16,858 nucleotides of DNA, taken from positions 1-16,858 of the forward strand of contig JAPLWY010000107.1 of assembly GCA_026396355.1 (NCBI GenBank), in the 5' to 3' direction. A program made the position numbers and the translations under genes. The notes under the pieces are model-generated. The model made no database searches. It had not been told where the DNA came from and saw nothing but the letters and a program-made list of their open reading frames with translations. Positions within the stretch are counted from its first letter, which is position 1. Every line of letters starts with the position of its first letter. The stretch is from Microcaldota archaeon (GTDB lineage Archaea; Micrarchaeota; Micrarchaeia; Anstonellales; Anstonellaceae). Below, piece after piece: positions 5,244-13,737 of this stretch.

Positions 5244-5360
5244 CGCATGTTTTTTCCAGCCGTGCATGGGCAAATAAGAAAAATCGCCTTTTGTTTTTTC
5301 CCACGAGCCAGGATATTTGCATAAAGGCACTGCCCCCTTGGCTGCAGTTGCCCTAGAGGC

Positions 5361-6443
5361 TTATCTCTGCTTCTTCCTTAGGACAAAATAAGCCGCCACT
5401 GCGCCCACCATAAGCGCCAGGAGAGCAAGCGCGATGGGAACAAGGCTGGCAGGTTCAAATCGTTTCCCGCCTGCCGCCGTATTTTCGGATTTGTTGAGCG
5501 CAGTATTTGAAGAATTCGAGCGTGTGGAGTTGTTGAGGGCGATGATTGACGAGTTTTGGCGTGTTGAGTTGTTTGTTTTGCTTGCAATGGCCGGAAGCTT
5601 TGAAAGCTCGGATTTTTTCTTTCTTGCAAGCCCCTCCAGCGTCCGGTTCTGCACTTTTCCTGCCAAAGACGACAAATTCAAGAAATGCGATGCGTTGTAG
5701 TAATATATCTGCGCCTGGAGCTGGAGGCTGGTTATTTCAGGAAGCGCGTAGTCTGGCATGAAACAAAATGAATAATAGTGGAGCGGGGTGCTTGCAACGT
5801 GAGTGGCCGCCTTGTTCAAGCCTGAAAGCGCGGCAAGATATCCGTCCGTGCTTTCTTTGGATGAATTCAGCCTGAATTGGGCATACGCCGCCTCTTCCGC
5901 ATCGTACGCTGCATCAAGCGCCAGGCTGTCGTTCTCATAGGCCCAGATCACGCTTATGAATTCCCCGGGTCCGCCGCCATATGCGAAATTGGGGCAGAAC
6001 GGGGTCGAAAAACATGCCAGCTTGCAGGATTCGAGGCTGTTGCACTTGAAGTGGTCGGTGCCGGCAAGCCGCCTGCACTCGGCCTCGCCAGGGTCCTTGT
6101 CATCCTCAACCGCATTCAATCCGTTATGCACCAGGAAGAAGTTTGAGGTCGAATTCGGATCAAACCCCAGTGAAAGCTGGTACGCGAAGAGAGCCTGTTC
6201 TATGGTTTTGTTGTCCGTGAGGGCTTTTGGCGTGACAAACGGGAAATCCTTCATCAAAATGGCGTAAGGCTCCCCGCCAGACACGATTGCATAGGCGGAA
6301 TCGTTCCCAAATGAGAAATTCTCGATCGAGAACGAGGCATTCTCCGGCGCCATGTAAATGCCAAGCTCGTGCATGCCCAGAGGGTATTGCGCGCAGCAAA
6401 AAGACGATAAAAGAAGAAACTGGAGCAGGAATGTTGATCGCAT
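5361..6443 (-). CDS. Surface protein with C-terminal membrane anchor
   Basis: A 360-residue exported protein. The signal peptide is about residues 1-19, ending in CCAQ. The ectodomain has a Cys-rich block (about 120-152: ECRRL, CNSLESCKLAC, FCPNF) and a Tyr-rich region. The stalk at about 285-325 is very rich in N-glycosylation sequons (NNST, NSS repeated). One membrane helix (about 333-355) is followed by RKKQR, so the bulk is outside the cell. There is no Shine-Dalgarno sequence, and the T-rich box upstream fits a leaderless start at 6443. It lies downstream of two other surface genes on the same strand, behind a hairpin terminator. The function is unknown. Confidence 0.8.
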   Translation of the reverse strand: MRSTFLLQFLLLSSFCCAQYPLGMHELGIYMAPENASFSIENFSFGNDSAYAIVSGGEPYAILMKDFPFVTPKALTDNKTIEQALFAYQLSLGFDPNSTSNFFLVHNGLNAVEDDKDPGEAECRRLAGTDHFKCNSLESCKLACFSTPFCPNFAYGGGPGEFISVIWAYENDSLALDAAYDAEEAAYAQFRLNSSKESTDGYLAALSGLNKAATHVASTPLHYYSFCFMPDYALPEITSLQLQAQIYYYNASHFLNLSSLAGKVQNRTLEGLARKKKSELSKLPAIASKTNNSTRQNSSIIALNNSTRSNSSNTALNKSENTAAGGKRFEPASLVPIALALLALMVGAVAAYFVLRKKQR

Positions 6444-6472
6444 GGGCTAACTAATCAGAAAAGAAATAAAAA

Positions 6473-6487
6473 GGCGCCTCGGGCGCC
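6473..6487 (-). terminator. Hairpin plus T-tract terminator
   Basis: On the minus strand GGCGCC-CGA-GGCGCC is followed at once by TTTTTATTTC, which resembles a bacterial intrinsic terminator. It lies 20 nt after the stop of the 6507-7625 gene. The T-rich tail also sits about 25-30 nt before the leaderless start at 6443 and may double as its TATA box. Confidence 0.65.
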
Positions 6488-6506
6488 ACTAAAAAAGAAA
6501 CCAGGC

Positions 6507-7625
6507 TCACTGCCCTTTCTTCTTGCCCTTTATTGTAAGGAAATAGACCGCTCCGCCCACTATCGCCACTGCAGCCGCTATGGCAACGAATGACAATATT
6601 GCAGGCAGGATGCCCTCATCCTTTGCTGTAGGCGCAGTTGCAGCCGGAGGCGCAGTTGTTGCTGCTGGCGCAGTTGTAACTGGAGCCTGAGGCTGTTGCA
6701 CGGCTGGCTGCGAGGCGGGCTGCTGCGGAGTCACTGCAGGCGTCTCGGGCGGCTTCGGAGCCGCTGCCGCTGCGATTGGCTTGGCGGACATCGAATAAAC
6801 GGTAAAGCCGTTCACGCGAGAGGTTGGAATCCAGCTTGAAACGCTGTAGGTGAGCACCTTGGATTCGCCAGGCGTGAAGAGCGGGAAGCTGAACTGGACA
6901 TTGTAGCCGTTCTTCAATGTATATGCCGGGCTGAATGTGATGTTCGCCATTGCCGCGAAGTTTTCAGGCACCGTGTCCGAGAACATGAAGTCCTTGAGCA
7001 CGCAGTCTGATGCTCCGTTGTTCGTAAGCGTTGTGGTCAGCACCGACTTCGAAGTCGAGCTTTGCAGGCTTCTTTTCACCGCAACTTCGCAGGTCTTGCC
7101 GTTGCTCGCGTCCACCGAGTATGATGTGGATGCTTCGGCGTTCGAGGCAGACGAGCCTCCGCCCACGCTGCCGCCGCCGTTGCTGGTAGAACCGCCGCTG
7201 GAGCCGCCCGGGCAGGTTGCCTGGCATGTGCCGTCAGAACAGAGGGTAAGCAGGCATGCCATGTAATTGCCAGGCACACCGGGGAAGTCCAGCCTCACAA
7301 CCGAGCCCGAAGAGAAAGTGCCATTGTTGCCTATGATGTGCCCGTTTATTGTGAACACAACGTTGGTGGAGGAAGTATCGCCATCCGGCCTTGCCGCATT
7401 CAGGTAATAGTTGCAGTTGGACGGGCTGCATGAGAATACCGTGGTATTGCCCACCACATAGGTGGAGGACGAACTGCCTATTGTGGCAGTCAGCGTCTGG
7501 CCAACAGGAGTGCCGCTGGTGGTGGTTATGACACCATAAAACGCAGTAGGTATTTCCGGGAGCGCATACAGCAGCGAAGAGAGCAAAATGACTGCGAGCA
7601 GCGTAAATGCACTTGCTTTTGACAT
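6507..7625 (-). CDS. Surface protein with beta domains, Pro/Thr stalk and C-terminal anchor
   Basis: A 372-residue exported protein. The signal peptide is about residues 1-21. A beta domain (about 23-125) begins PEIPTAFYGVI and ends near INGHIIGNNGTF, a pattern I recall from archaeal surface proteins. A Gly/Ser linker (about 138-162) leads to a second beta domain (about 165-278), then a Pro/Ala/Thr/Gln stalk (about 282-333) likely to be O-glycosylated, one membrane helix (about 341-363) and a KGKKKGQ tail. The ATG at 7625 has GGTGAT 10 nt upstream. It follows the giant surface protein on the same strand after a T-rich tract. A cell-envelope role is inferred. Confidence 0.8.
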   Translation of the reverse strand: MSKASAFTLLAVILLSSLLYALPEIPTAFYGVITTTSGTPVGQTLTATIGSSSSTYVVGNTTVFSCSPSNCNYYLNAARPDGDTSSTNVVFTINGHIIGNNGTFSSGSVVRLDFPGVPGNYMACLLTLCSDGTCQATCPGGSSGGSTSNGGGSVGGGSSASNAEASTSYSVDASNGKTCEVAVKRSLQSSTSKSVLTTTLTNNGASDCVLKDFMFSDTVPENFAAMANITFSPAYTLKNGYNVQFSFPLFTPGESKVLTYSVSSWIPTSRVNGFTVYSMSAKPIAAAAAPKPPETPAVTPQQPASQPAVQQPQAPVTTAPAATTAPPAATAPTAKDEGILPAILSFVAIAAAVAIVGGAVYFLTIKGKKKGQ

Positions 7626-7649
7626 AGGTATCACCACTTATGCGTTATT

Positions 7650-7674
7650 GGAAATAAAATAAAAAATAAAAAAA
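7650..7674 (-). terminator. T-rich tract after the large surface protein gene
   Basis: On the minus strand a run of T residues broken by single A residues starts 1-2 nt after the stop of the 1193-residue gene. It is a likely archaeal oligo-U terminator and may also provide the promoter element for the next surface gene, whose ATG lies at 7625. Confidence 0.5.
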
Positions 7675-7675
7675 C

Positions 7676-10600
7676 TCAGGTCAGCGGATAGTACGGGTTA
7701 GTATCCGTTGTGTACATCCAGAAGCCCTGCCCAGAGCTTATCACAGTCGAGCCACTCAGGCTGGTACTGTAGGACTGGCTCGTTGCATTCCACATGTAGA
7801 ACAGCCCGCCTGGGTGCTGCGAGACGTCGTTCAACGACAAGCTGCTTGTTGAATTCGCATACACTCCCACAAGGTTCCAGCCATTGGAAACAGACACGTA
7901 GAATGGCATGATAGGCGGGTTGATGCCGTCCAATATGCGAGCCCTCTGCGCACCTGCAACCGTGAAGGAACTTGCAGCAGTCGCATTGACAAAGTATGCC
8001 TTGCCGTCAGTTATGCTGGTCAGGTCGCCGCCGACTCCTGGAACATACTTGTACCAGGCGCCTGCACTATAGCCCCACACAGCCGTGATATTGGATGCAA
8101 CCGGTGCGAATACCGAAACCACGGATGCGTTCTGCGGCGTCACATTGAACGATATCAGGGTCCAGTTGACCACCAGGCTGCTGCCAACGCTAATGAGGCT
8201 GGTATTCACAGTGAATGTCCAGCTTGAGATTGTAGGCGATGAGCCTGTTGCATTGTTGTATACGGTCAGCGAGGCGTTGTGGACGCCTGTGCTAAGCGTC
8301 ATGCTGTCGTTATAGATGATTGCGGTAGTCGTGCCGGCAGCGTAGTCTTTGATTGAGATATAGGTGGCGCCGCCATCGACTATCAGGGTCGCATTCTTCA
8401 AGCCTGCGCCCGCGTCTGTTATCGTAGCAGACACGTTGGTCACGGCGCTGCGCACCGCCAAATCCGCAGGCGTCCTGTCAGTTATATTTGGGCTGGAAGT
8501 GTCCACATAGACATAGACCAGCGTGGTGTTCATGTTGCCTGCATTGTCAGTGGCAGTGAAGTTGTAGGTCCAGTTGCCGTCCGAAACAATCAGGGGGGCA
8601 AGCGAGGGGTATAACGTGCCTGCGCTTGCAACACACACTCCAGATACGTTTCTGCAGTACTTCACCGTTGAGGCGTCGACATCTGACATTCCATCGCTCA
8701 CATTCACATTGAAAATTATGTTTGCCGACGCGAACGTGGTGTTGGAGTAGTTAGATACCAGTGTGGGAGCCGCGGTGTCGACTGTAAAGAATTTTGTTGC
8801 AGAGGTGCCGGTGTTGTTCAAGCCGTCCCAGCAGGCCACTGACCAGTTGTAGTGCCCGTCACTGAAGTTGGCGGTTGCAGTTATATTGTACCAGGTACCG
8901 TTGCTCACCGATAGTTCAGACTGGTTGACTGCACCGCCAATGGTGAGATTGCAGGTGAGGATGCCGTATGGCAGCAGCGAGTCTGTCGCGGTCCAGTTGA
9001 ATGTGATGTTCATAGTGGACGTGTTGAGATAGGCTGCTGGCGCATTGAGGGTTATGGTAGGCGCTGCTTGGTCGACCGTGAGCGTTCTGATTTCAGAGTG
9101 GTTGGTGTTGCCCAAGTCGTCCGAGCATAGCACATACCAGCTGTGAGTGGCATTTGCAGCCACTGGGGCTGTCCAACTGGTCACAGTGGCAGTTGTAACA
9201 GATGAGTTGGTCTGGTTGTATGCCCCATCTATGTATAATGAGCAGTTGAATGCCCGAAGCTCTGATGCGTTGAACTGGAACGTGATGCTCGAGTTGGTAG
9301 TGTTGGCCATATTGACAGGAGACATCAGATAGACAGCCGGCGCTGTGGTGTCGACTGTAAAGTTCCGCGCAGCCATGGAGGAGTTGATGTTGAGCGCGTT
9401 GTCCCAGCATGAGACTGTCCAGTTGTAGCCCCCGTCGCTGAAATTGGAGGTCGCATATACTGTGTTCGCGCCGTTTGTGGCGCTGACTGTTTTGTTGACT
9501 ATGCCTTTGATGGACAGGTTGCAGGACATTGTGGTGGCAAGCGCGTCGGTTGCGTTAAAGACGAATGAGACGTTGGCTGTTGTCAGGTTGGCTGCCACTG
9601 CAGGCGAGACCGGAGTCACCTCCGGAGCCACGGTGTCCACTGTGAAAACCTGTGTTACCGGGGTGTTGGTGTTGTTCAGGCCGTCCCAGCAGGTCACTGA
9701 CCAGTTGTGGTTGCCATCGCTGAAGTTGGAGGTTGCAGTTGTATTGTATGCTGTGTTGTTTGCAACAGACAAATCAGACCGGTTGACTGCGCCATCGATG
9801 GTGAGATTGCAGGTGATGGTGCCGTATGGAAGCAGCAGGTCTGAGAATACGACATTCTTGATGGACGTATTGAGATATACTGCGGGCGCATTGAGGGTTA
9901 CAGTAGGCGCCAAGGTGTCGACTGTGATGTAACTGGTTGCAGAACTGCCAGTGTTGCCCAGGGCGTCTGAGCATCGCACAACCCAGCTGTGATTGGCGTT
10001 TGCAGCCACTGAGGTCGCCCAACTGGTTGCGGTGTTATTCGTAACAGATGTGTTTTCTGCAACGAATGCCCCATCTATGTATAATGAGCAGTTCAATGGC
10101 AGAATGTCGGTTGCATTGAATACAAACGTGGCGCTTGAGTTGGTCGTGTTGGTCCTGTTGGCAGGAGACATCAGATTGATAGTTGGAGCTGTTGTGTCGG
10201 GGGTCACTGCAATTGCAGTGCCATTGCCAACCGCGCCTGCATTGTTTGTGGCGCGCACATTGGTTGAGTTTGCAGCTGCGGTGTTAACGCCGCTAATAGT
10301 AGTGCAGTTTGCACCTGCAATTGTGCCTGCGGCCCAGACTGTGTTGTTTATGGTATAGTTGCACCAGGCTATGCCGCTCTCAGGGTCAGACATAGACGCG
10401 GTTATTGTAGAGGTTCCGGAAATATAGAGCGGGCTGGAACCGTACTGCGGAGAAATTACGACTGGACCAATTACCGGCGGGGTGGTGTCGATCATTGTCA
10501 CATTGGCAGAGGAGACGTTTCTGGCGTTGCCAGCATTGTCCGATATTAAATATTGATATATGTAGCAATTTCCTGAACTGACAGTAGTGTCATTATAGTT

Positions 10601-11257
10601 TGTGTTGACAGTTGAAACCGACGCCAGGTCGGAGAAGGCGCCGTAGGAGCCGCAGGTGCCTGCTGAAAGGGTTGCTGACGCGCGCTGTATCTTGGCAGAG
10701 GAGAGGTTCAAGCCTGAGCCTGCGTCCGAGCCGTTGGTGTAGTAGATTGTAACCGAGGCATTAGTGTAATAGCCATTGGCATAGACGATTGTGCCAGCCG
10801 TCGGTAGTAGGGTGTCTATGGTTATGTTGCTAGTTATTCCAAGCGAGTTTGCTGTGCCTGGGGCTGCAAGAGTCTTGATTGCCGTTTCTTCGTTGTTGGA
10901 TGCTGTGATAGTTCCATAAAGAGAAGTATTGGATAAGTAATCAAGGCGTGCAGCTGTGTCGCCAGCCTGGACAGTATAGGTGAATATTAGGGTCAGGTTC
11001 GAAGACGTATCAGAACGCGTAGCATTTTGGTTGGGCGTGGTGTTCAAGACCGGATATGCGACACCGGTGACATGCACTGATTGGTTGAATGCTACGACTA
11101 TGTCGACTGTTTTGCTTGCATTGTAGGAGCCGTTGGCAGTGGCTGAATAGACACTTGTCACGACTGGTGCAGCCATGGCCATCCCTGCGAAAAGCGCGAT
11201 GAACAGGAGCGTGGAGAAAATCCTCGCGGAATTTTTGTTTGTGTTTTGGAACACCAT
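7676..11257 (-). CDS. Large Ig-like repeat surface protein (S-layer or adhesin-like)
   Basis: A 1193-residue secreted protein with a signal peptide of about 30 residues. Beta-sandwich repeats of about 93-98 residues begin VDTxAPxVxLxSP and end near CWDxLxN. The best five are at about 354-446, 447-540, 541-635, 636-728 and 729-826, with further degenerate modules before and after. Repeats 1 and 4 match each other, as do 2 and 5. The C-terminus (about 1028-1193) holds two copies of a module with the pattern GWNL, Trp and GQGFWMY. N-glycosylation sequons are very dense, and no C-terminal membrane helix is present. The ATG at 11257 has GAGGTGA upstream. It is probably the main cell-wall protein or an adhesin. 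Confidence 0.85.
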   Translation of the reverse strand: MVFQNTNKNSARIFSTLLFIALFAGMAMAAPVVTSVYSATANGSYNASKTVDIVVAFNQSVHVTGVAYPVLNTTPNQNATRSDTSSNLTLIFTYTVQAGDTAARLDYLSNTSLYGTITASNNEETAIKTLAAPGTANSLGITSNITIDTLLPTAGTIVYANGYYTNASVTIYYTNGSDAGSGLNLSSAKIQRASATLSAGTCGSYGAFSDLASVSTVNTNYNDTTVSSGNCYIYQYLISDNAGNARNVSSANVTMIDTTPPVIGPVVISPQYGSSPLYISGTSTITASMSDPESGIAWCNYTINNTVWAAGTIAGANCTTISGVNTAAANSTNVRATNNAGAVGNGTAIAVTPDTTAPTINLMSPANRTNTTNSSATFVFNATDILPLNCSLYIDGAFVAENTSVTNNTATSWATSVAANANHSWVVRCSDALGNTGSSATSYITVDTLAPTVTLNAPAVYLNTSIKNVVFSDLLLPYGTITCNLTIDGAVNRSDLSVANNTAYNTTATSNFSDGNHNWSVTCWDGLNNTNTPVTQVFTVDTVAPEVTPVSPAVAANLTTANVSFVFNATDALATTMSCNLSIKGIVNKTVSATNGANTVYATSNFSDGGYNWTVSCWDNALNINSSMAARNFTVDTTAPAVYLMSPVNMANTTNSSITFQFNASELRAFNCSLYIDGAYNQTNSSVTTATVTSWTAPVAANATHSWYVLCSDDLGNTNHSEIRTLTVDQAAPTITLNAPAAYLNTSTMNITFNWTATDSLLPYGILTCNLTIGGAVNQSELSVSNGTWYNITATANFSDGHYNWSVACWDGLNNTGTSATKFFTVDTAAPTLVSNYSNTTFASANIIFNVNVSDGMSDVDASTVKYCRNVSGVCVASAGTLYPSLAPLIVSDGNWTYNFTATDNAGNMNTTLVYVYVDTSSPNITDRTPADLAVRSAVTNVSATITDAGAGLKNATLIVDGGATYISIKDYAAGTTTAIIYNDSMTLSTGVHNASLTVYNNATGSSPTISSWTFTVNTSLISVGSSLVVNWTLISFNVTPQNASVVSVFAPVASNITAVWGYSAGAWYKYVPGVGGDLTSITDGKAYFVNATAASSFTVAGAQRARILDGINPPIMPFYVSVSNGWNLVGVYANSTSSLSLNDVSQHPGGLFYMWNATSQSYSTSLSGSTVISSGQGFWMYTTDTNPYYPLT
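8780..10198 (-). repeat. Internal duplication A-B-C-A'-B' in the surface protein gene
   Basis: Repeats A-B (9638-10198) and A'-B' (8780-9352) match better than either matches repeat C between them. The offset is 846 nt. A shared DNA stretch is CATCTATGTATAATGAGCAG (near 9221-9245 and 10068-10092). B lacks four residues that B' has, just before the shared LLPYG. This indicates duplication of a two-domain unit, followed by divergence. Confidence 0.75.
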
Positions 11258-11384
11258 ATCAACTCACCTCGATTAGTATTGCTGCCGGCCATGAAATATG
11301 ACGGAGTGGAGGTTGGACTGCCCGTTGGAAAAATCAGGTCCATCCCGTATTACGTCTTCCACGTTCAGAAGCTTTGATAACAAT

Positions 11385-11393
11385 ATTTATAAG
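11385..11393 (-). promoter_or_regulatory. TATA box of the large surface protein gene
   Basis: On the minus strand CTTATAAATATT precedes the ATG at 11257 by about 130 nt, implying a leader of about 100 nt, much longer than others in the window. The leader region 11258-11384 shows no other gene, and I see no known riboswitch in it. Confidence 0.45.
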
Positions 11394-11474
11394 TCTTTTG
11401 AGGATCTGGGTTTTTCATAGGGCGTTGCATTTTTCTTTTGGTTGCCCTTTTTCCCTCCGCCTTATTCAAATAGG

Positions 11475-11483
11475 AATATATAT
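11475..11483 (+). promoter_or_regulatory. TATA box of the XRE/CBS regulator
   Basis: AATATATAT is centred 25 nt before the ATG at 11504. This predicts a leaderless transcript beginning at that ATG, which supports 11504 as the ancestral start of the regulator. Confidence 0.6.
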
Positions 11484-11503
11484 GCTGGACTAGAAACCGT
11501 TCC

Positions 11504-11561
11504 ATGCGCGAGGCAACGCTGATAGGCGAGCAGAGGCGGAACCCAGCAGAAGCTTGCGAAA
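11504..11561 (+). pseudogene. Out-of-frame N-terminal piece of the XRE/CBS regulator
   Basis: The ATG at 11504 starts MREATLIGEQRR, the usual beginning of archaeal XRE/CBS regulators, in a different frame from the rest. The main frame, read upstream of 11562, gives GTQQKLAKMAGVSQS, the next expected part of the helix-turn-helix. The two pieces meet near 11537-11543. Intact relatives have about five more residues between RR and TQ, so an out-of-frame deletion here is likely. A sequencing or assembly error is possible. Confidence 0.65.
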
Positions 11562-12035
11562 ATGGCAGGCGTCAGCCAGTCCCTTGTGGCAAAGATAGAG
11601 AAGGGCAGCGTGGATGCCGCCTATTCCAAGGTGATGTCGCTTTTCGAGGCATTGGAGCAGGTGCAGACCGGCAAGGAAAAAACTGCGGGAGAAATAATGC
11701 ACGCTGGAATTGACTGCGCATCACCCGAGGACACGCTCCAGAAGGCTGCGCTAAAGATGAGCAAGCGCGCGATTTCGCAGATGCCGGTCTCTGAAGGGAA
11801 GCAGATTGTGGGAAGCATCAGCGAAGGAAGCATACTCTCCTGCCTCTCAAGCGGAAGGAAATCCGACGGAGTGAAAGTGCGCGAGGCAATGGAGGAGGCA
11901 TTCCCCAATGTTCTTCCAACCACCCCGGTTTCGTCAGTTGCCTCGCTTCTGAGGCATCATGCGGCAGTGATTGTGATGCGGAAGGGAAAGGTTGCAGGAA
12001 TAATAACCAAGGCAGACGTTCTCAGATCGGCATAG
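11562..12035 (+). CDS. XRE/CBS-domain transcriptional regulator, frameshifted at the N-terminus
   Basis: The open frame from ATG 11562 encodes 157 residues. It starts in the middle of an XRE helix-turn-helix (AGVSQSLVAKIEKG, about 2-15), followed by a pair of CBS domains (about 42-95 and 100-157; GKVAGIITKADVL near the end). The arrangement matches COG3620, predicted archaeal regulators whose CBS domains may bind adenine nucleotides. No GGTG-type ribosome-binding site precedes 11562, the frame is closed by a stop at 11523-11525, and the promoter points to 11504. The gene is therefore probably broken, or the sequence has an indel. If translated from 11562, the product would lack half of its DNA-binding domain. 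Confidence 0.8.
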   Translation: MAGVSQSLVAKIEKGSVDAAYSKVMSLFEALEQVQTGKEKTAGEIMHAGIDCASPEDTLQKAALKMSKRAISQMPVSEGKQIVGSISEGSILSCLSSGRKSDGVKVREAMEEAFPNVLPTTPVSSVASLLRHHAAVIVMRKGKVAGIITKADVLRSA

Positions 12036-12075
12036 GCGCGCGCGCCTTCTTCTGAAAACTGCGAAACGAAGCAGG

Positions 12076-12084
12076 CTTAAAAAC
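12076..12084 (+). promoter_or_regulatory. TATA box for the 290-residue hypothetical gene
   Basis: CTTAAAAAC lies 31-39 nt before the ATG at 12115, which gives a leader of about 10 nt that contains the GGTGGGG ribosome-binding site. Confidence 0.5.
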
Positions 12085-12114
12085 ACTTTGCCGCTGAGAG
12101 TGGCAGGTGGGGCT

Positions 12115-12987
12115 ATGAATGCACGCAAGGTTTCCATGAAAGAACTAAAAGCCAATGAGAAAGCTGCGAAACAGGAATTCATAAGCTTGTGGAAAGACCC
12201 CTTTTTCCTTGAACAGGCAAAGAATGTGCAACCAGGCCGGCTTTCGCTTTACCGGTTGGAAAAAGAGATGCTCAAAACGCTCCGCGAAGAGCCGGATAAA
12301 GCAGGCAAAAAGAGCCTTTTCTCCATTGAAAACATCACCTGCCAGGTGCTTGGGCAAATGATAGAGGGCAAAATCTTAAGTTCTGAATATTTTGATATTG
12401 CCCGATATCCAAAAGTCGCCTATTCGCTGCAGATTGGCAGTTTCAAATGCGAGCCTGCGTCAATGCCCGCCAAAGTGGAAAAAATTGCCCCAGCCGAAAA
12501 TGATTCGCTGGATAGACGGAATTCGTGGGAGGCACGGTTGCCCTTATTCGAGCACTCGGAAAGTAGGCCAGGCACATTCTTCAATGTGCTTAACCTGTCA
12601 ATCAATCCAAGAAGTTTCCCGAATGTGCCCGGGTTTGTTGAAATGACTGCCATAGCTGAAAATCCCGCCCTGAATGCAGAAATAGGCGGCGCCTGGCAAG
12701 TTTCAAAAATACTGCCGGCAATCACCGGCCATTTCAACCTTGAAAAAGCCCCGCCCGGCGAAAAAATCAGCATGACTCCGGAAGGATTGCTTATTGAGAT
12801 TTCAAATGAAAAGCAAATCCTGATGGCCCCGGTCCCCCCGTTTGACAAGAAAAATGCGCTCAAGGGAAAGTCCCGGGCTTTTGAAATCACCCAAATAACC
12901 GAGCCGCTCAATGGCCTTGCAAGGAAAGTCAGGCAGGCGCTTGAGCAGGTAGACACGCTGCTGCCGAAGCAGTGGCGACTGGAATGA
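12115..12987 (+). CDS. Hypothetical soluble protein
   Basis: A 290-residue protein with no signal peptide or membrane helix. The first 80 or so residues are charged and helical (MKELKANEKAAKQEF). The rest looks mixed and beta-rich, with a Pro/Gly-rich centre and a C-terminal helix (about 262-282). The ATG at 12115 is chosen because GGTGGGG starts 9 nt upstream; an in-frame ATG at 12088 lies too close to the TATA box. I do not recognise a family. It lies between a regulator and the rpiA operon on the same strand, but has its own promoter. Confidence 0.75.
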   Translation: MNARKVSMKELKANEKAAKQEFISLWKDPFFLEQAKNVQPGRLSLYRLEKEMLKTLREEPDKAGKKSLFSIENITCQVLGQMIEGKILSSEYFDIARYPKVAYSLQIGSFKCEPASMPAKVEKIAPAENDSLDRRNSWEARLPLFEHSESRPGTFFNVLNLSINPRSFPNVPGFVEMTAIAENPALNAEIGGAWQVSKILPAITGHFNLEKAPPGEKISMTPEGLLIEISNEKQILMAPVPPFDKKNALKGKSRAFEITQITEPLNGLARKVRQALEQVDTLLPKQWRLE

Positions 12988-13029
12988 AGACCGATGCGGG
13001 CGCGCTCCGCTCTGCCTGAGGCGCACTCA

Positions 13030-13035
13030 TTTTAA
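13030..13035 (+). promoter_or_regulatory. TATA box of the rpiA operon
   Basis: TTTTAA lies 23-28 nt before the ATG at 13058, so the rpiA transcript has little or no leader. GGGAG (13050-13054) lies at marginal spacing. Confidence 0.5.
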
Positions 13036-13057
13036 CCTTAATGGAAAAAGGGAGTCT

Positions 13058-13732
13058 ATGGACAATTCTAAATTCACAGCGGCAAGAAAGGCGCTTACGT
13101 TCGTAAAGCCGGGAATGACGATAGGCTTGGGAACCGGCAGCACTGCGGAAGTGTTCGTGGAGTTGCTGGGAAAACTGAACAAGTCAAAAAACCTCCACCT
13201 CGCCTGCGTCCCGACCTCGATTGCGACCGAGAAGCAGGCAAGGAAGCTTGGGCTGACCGTGGTGGATTTTTCAAAAGTCAAGTCGCTTGACGCGGCATTT
13301 GACGGGGCTGACCAAGTGGACCCCAAGCTCAACCTGATAAAGGGGCTGGGCGGCGCGCTCGTGAGGGAAAAGATAGTGGACATGCGCGCAAGGAACTTTT
13401 ACGTGATGGTCGGCGAGAACAAGCTGGTGAGCCGGCTTTGCGGCATTGTGCCTGTGGAAGTGATTCCGATTGTTGAAAAGGCAGCGGCGCACGAGCTTTC
13501 AGACATGGGCGCAGTGGAAGTGGAACTGCGCCAGAGCGGGGGAAAGAAATTCATTTCCGACAATGGGAACGTCATACTGCATGCGAGATTCGGCGCGATT
13601 GCCAATCCGTCTTCGCTGGAATCGAAAATAAACGGCCTGCCAGGAGTGGTGGACAACGGGATATTCCCGAGAAAGAAGGGATTTGCGGCAATAGTCGGAA
13701 GCGGCAGGGGCGACGCACGCGTTATAAGGTGA
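13058..13732 (+). CDS. rpiA: Ribose-5-phosphate isomerase A
   Basis: A 224-residue enzyme that interconverts ribose 5-phosphate and ribulose 5-phosphate in the cytoplasm, supplying ribose for nucleotides. All family motifs are visible: the phosphate-binding loop GLGTGST (23-29), DGADQVDP (82-89), KGLGGALVREK (95-105), FISDNGN (165-171) and PGVVDNGIF (195-203). By position, D82, D85, K95 and E104 correspond to the E. coli active-site residues D81, D84, K94 and E103. The length is normal for RpiA. The ATG at 13058 is the start because the protein begins with the conserved N-terminal helix. The dephospho-CoA kinase gene follows after 5 nt. Confidence 0.96.
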   Translation: MDNSKFTAARKALTFVKPGMTIGLGTGSTAEVFVELLGKLNKSKNLHLACVPTSIATEKQARKLGLTVVDFSKVKSLDAAFDGADQVDPKLNLIKGLGGALVREKIVDMRARNFYVMVGENKLVSRLCGIVPVEVIPIVEKAAAHELSDMGAVEVELRQSGGKKFISDNGNVILHARFGAIANPSSLESKINGLPGVVDNGIFPRKKGFAAIVGSGRGDARVIR

Positions 13733-13737
13733 AATCC

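Noticed and set aside
9444..9932. Long plus-strand open frames antisense to the surface protein
   Set aside because: They are side effects of the repetitive, Thr/Asn/Ser/Ala-rich coding sequence on the other strand. They recur at equivalent positions in each repeat and lack start signals.
12420..12956. Long minus-strand frame antisense to the 290-residue gene
   Set aside because: The plus-strand gene has a TATA box and GGTGGGG site in place, whereas the antisense frame has neither and looks like a mirror of coding bias.
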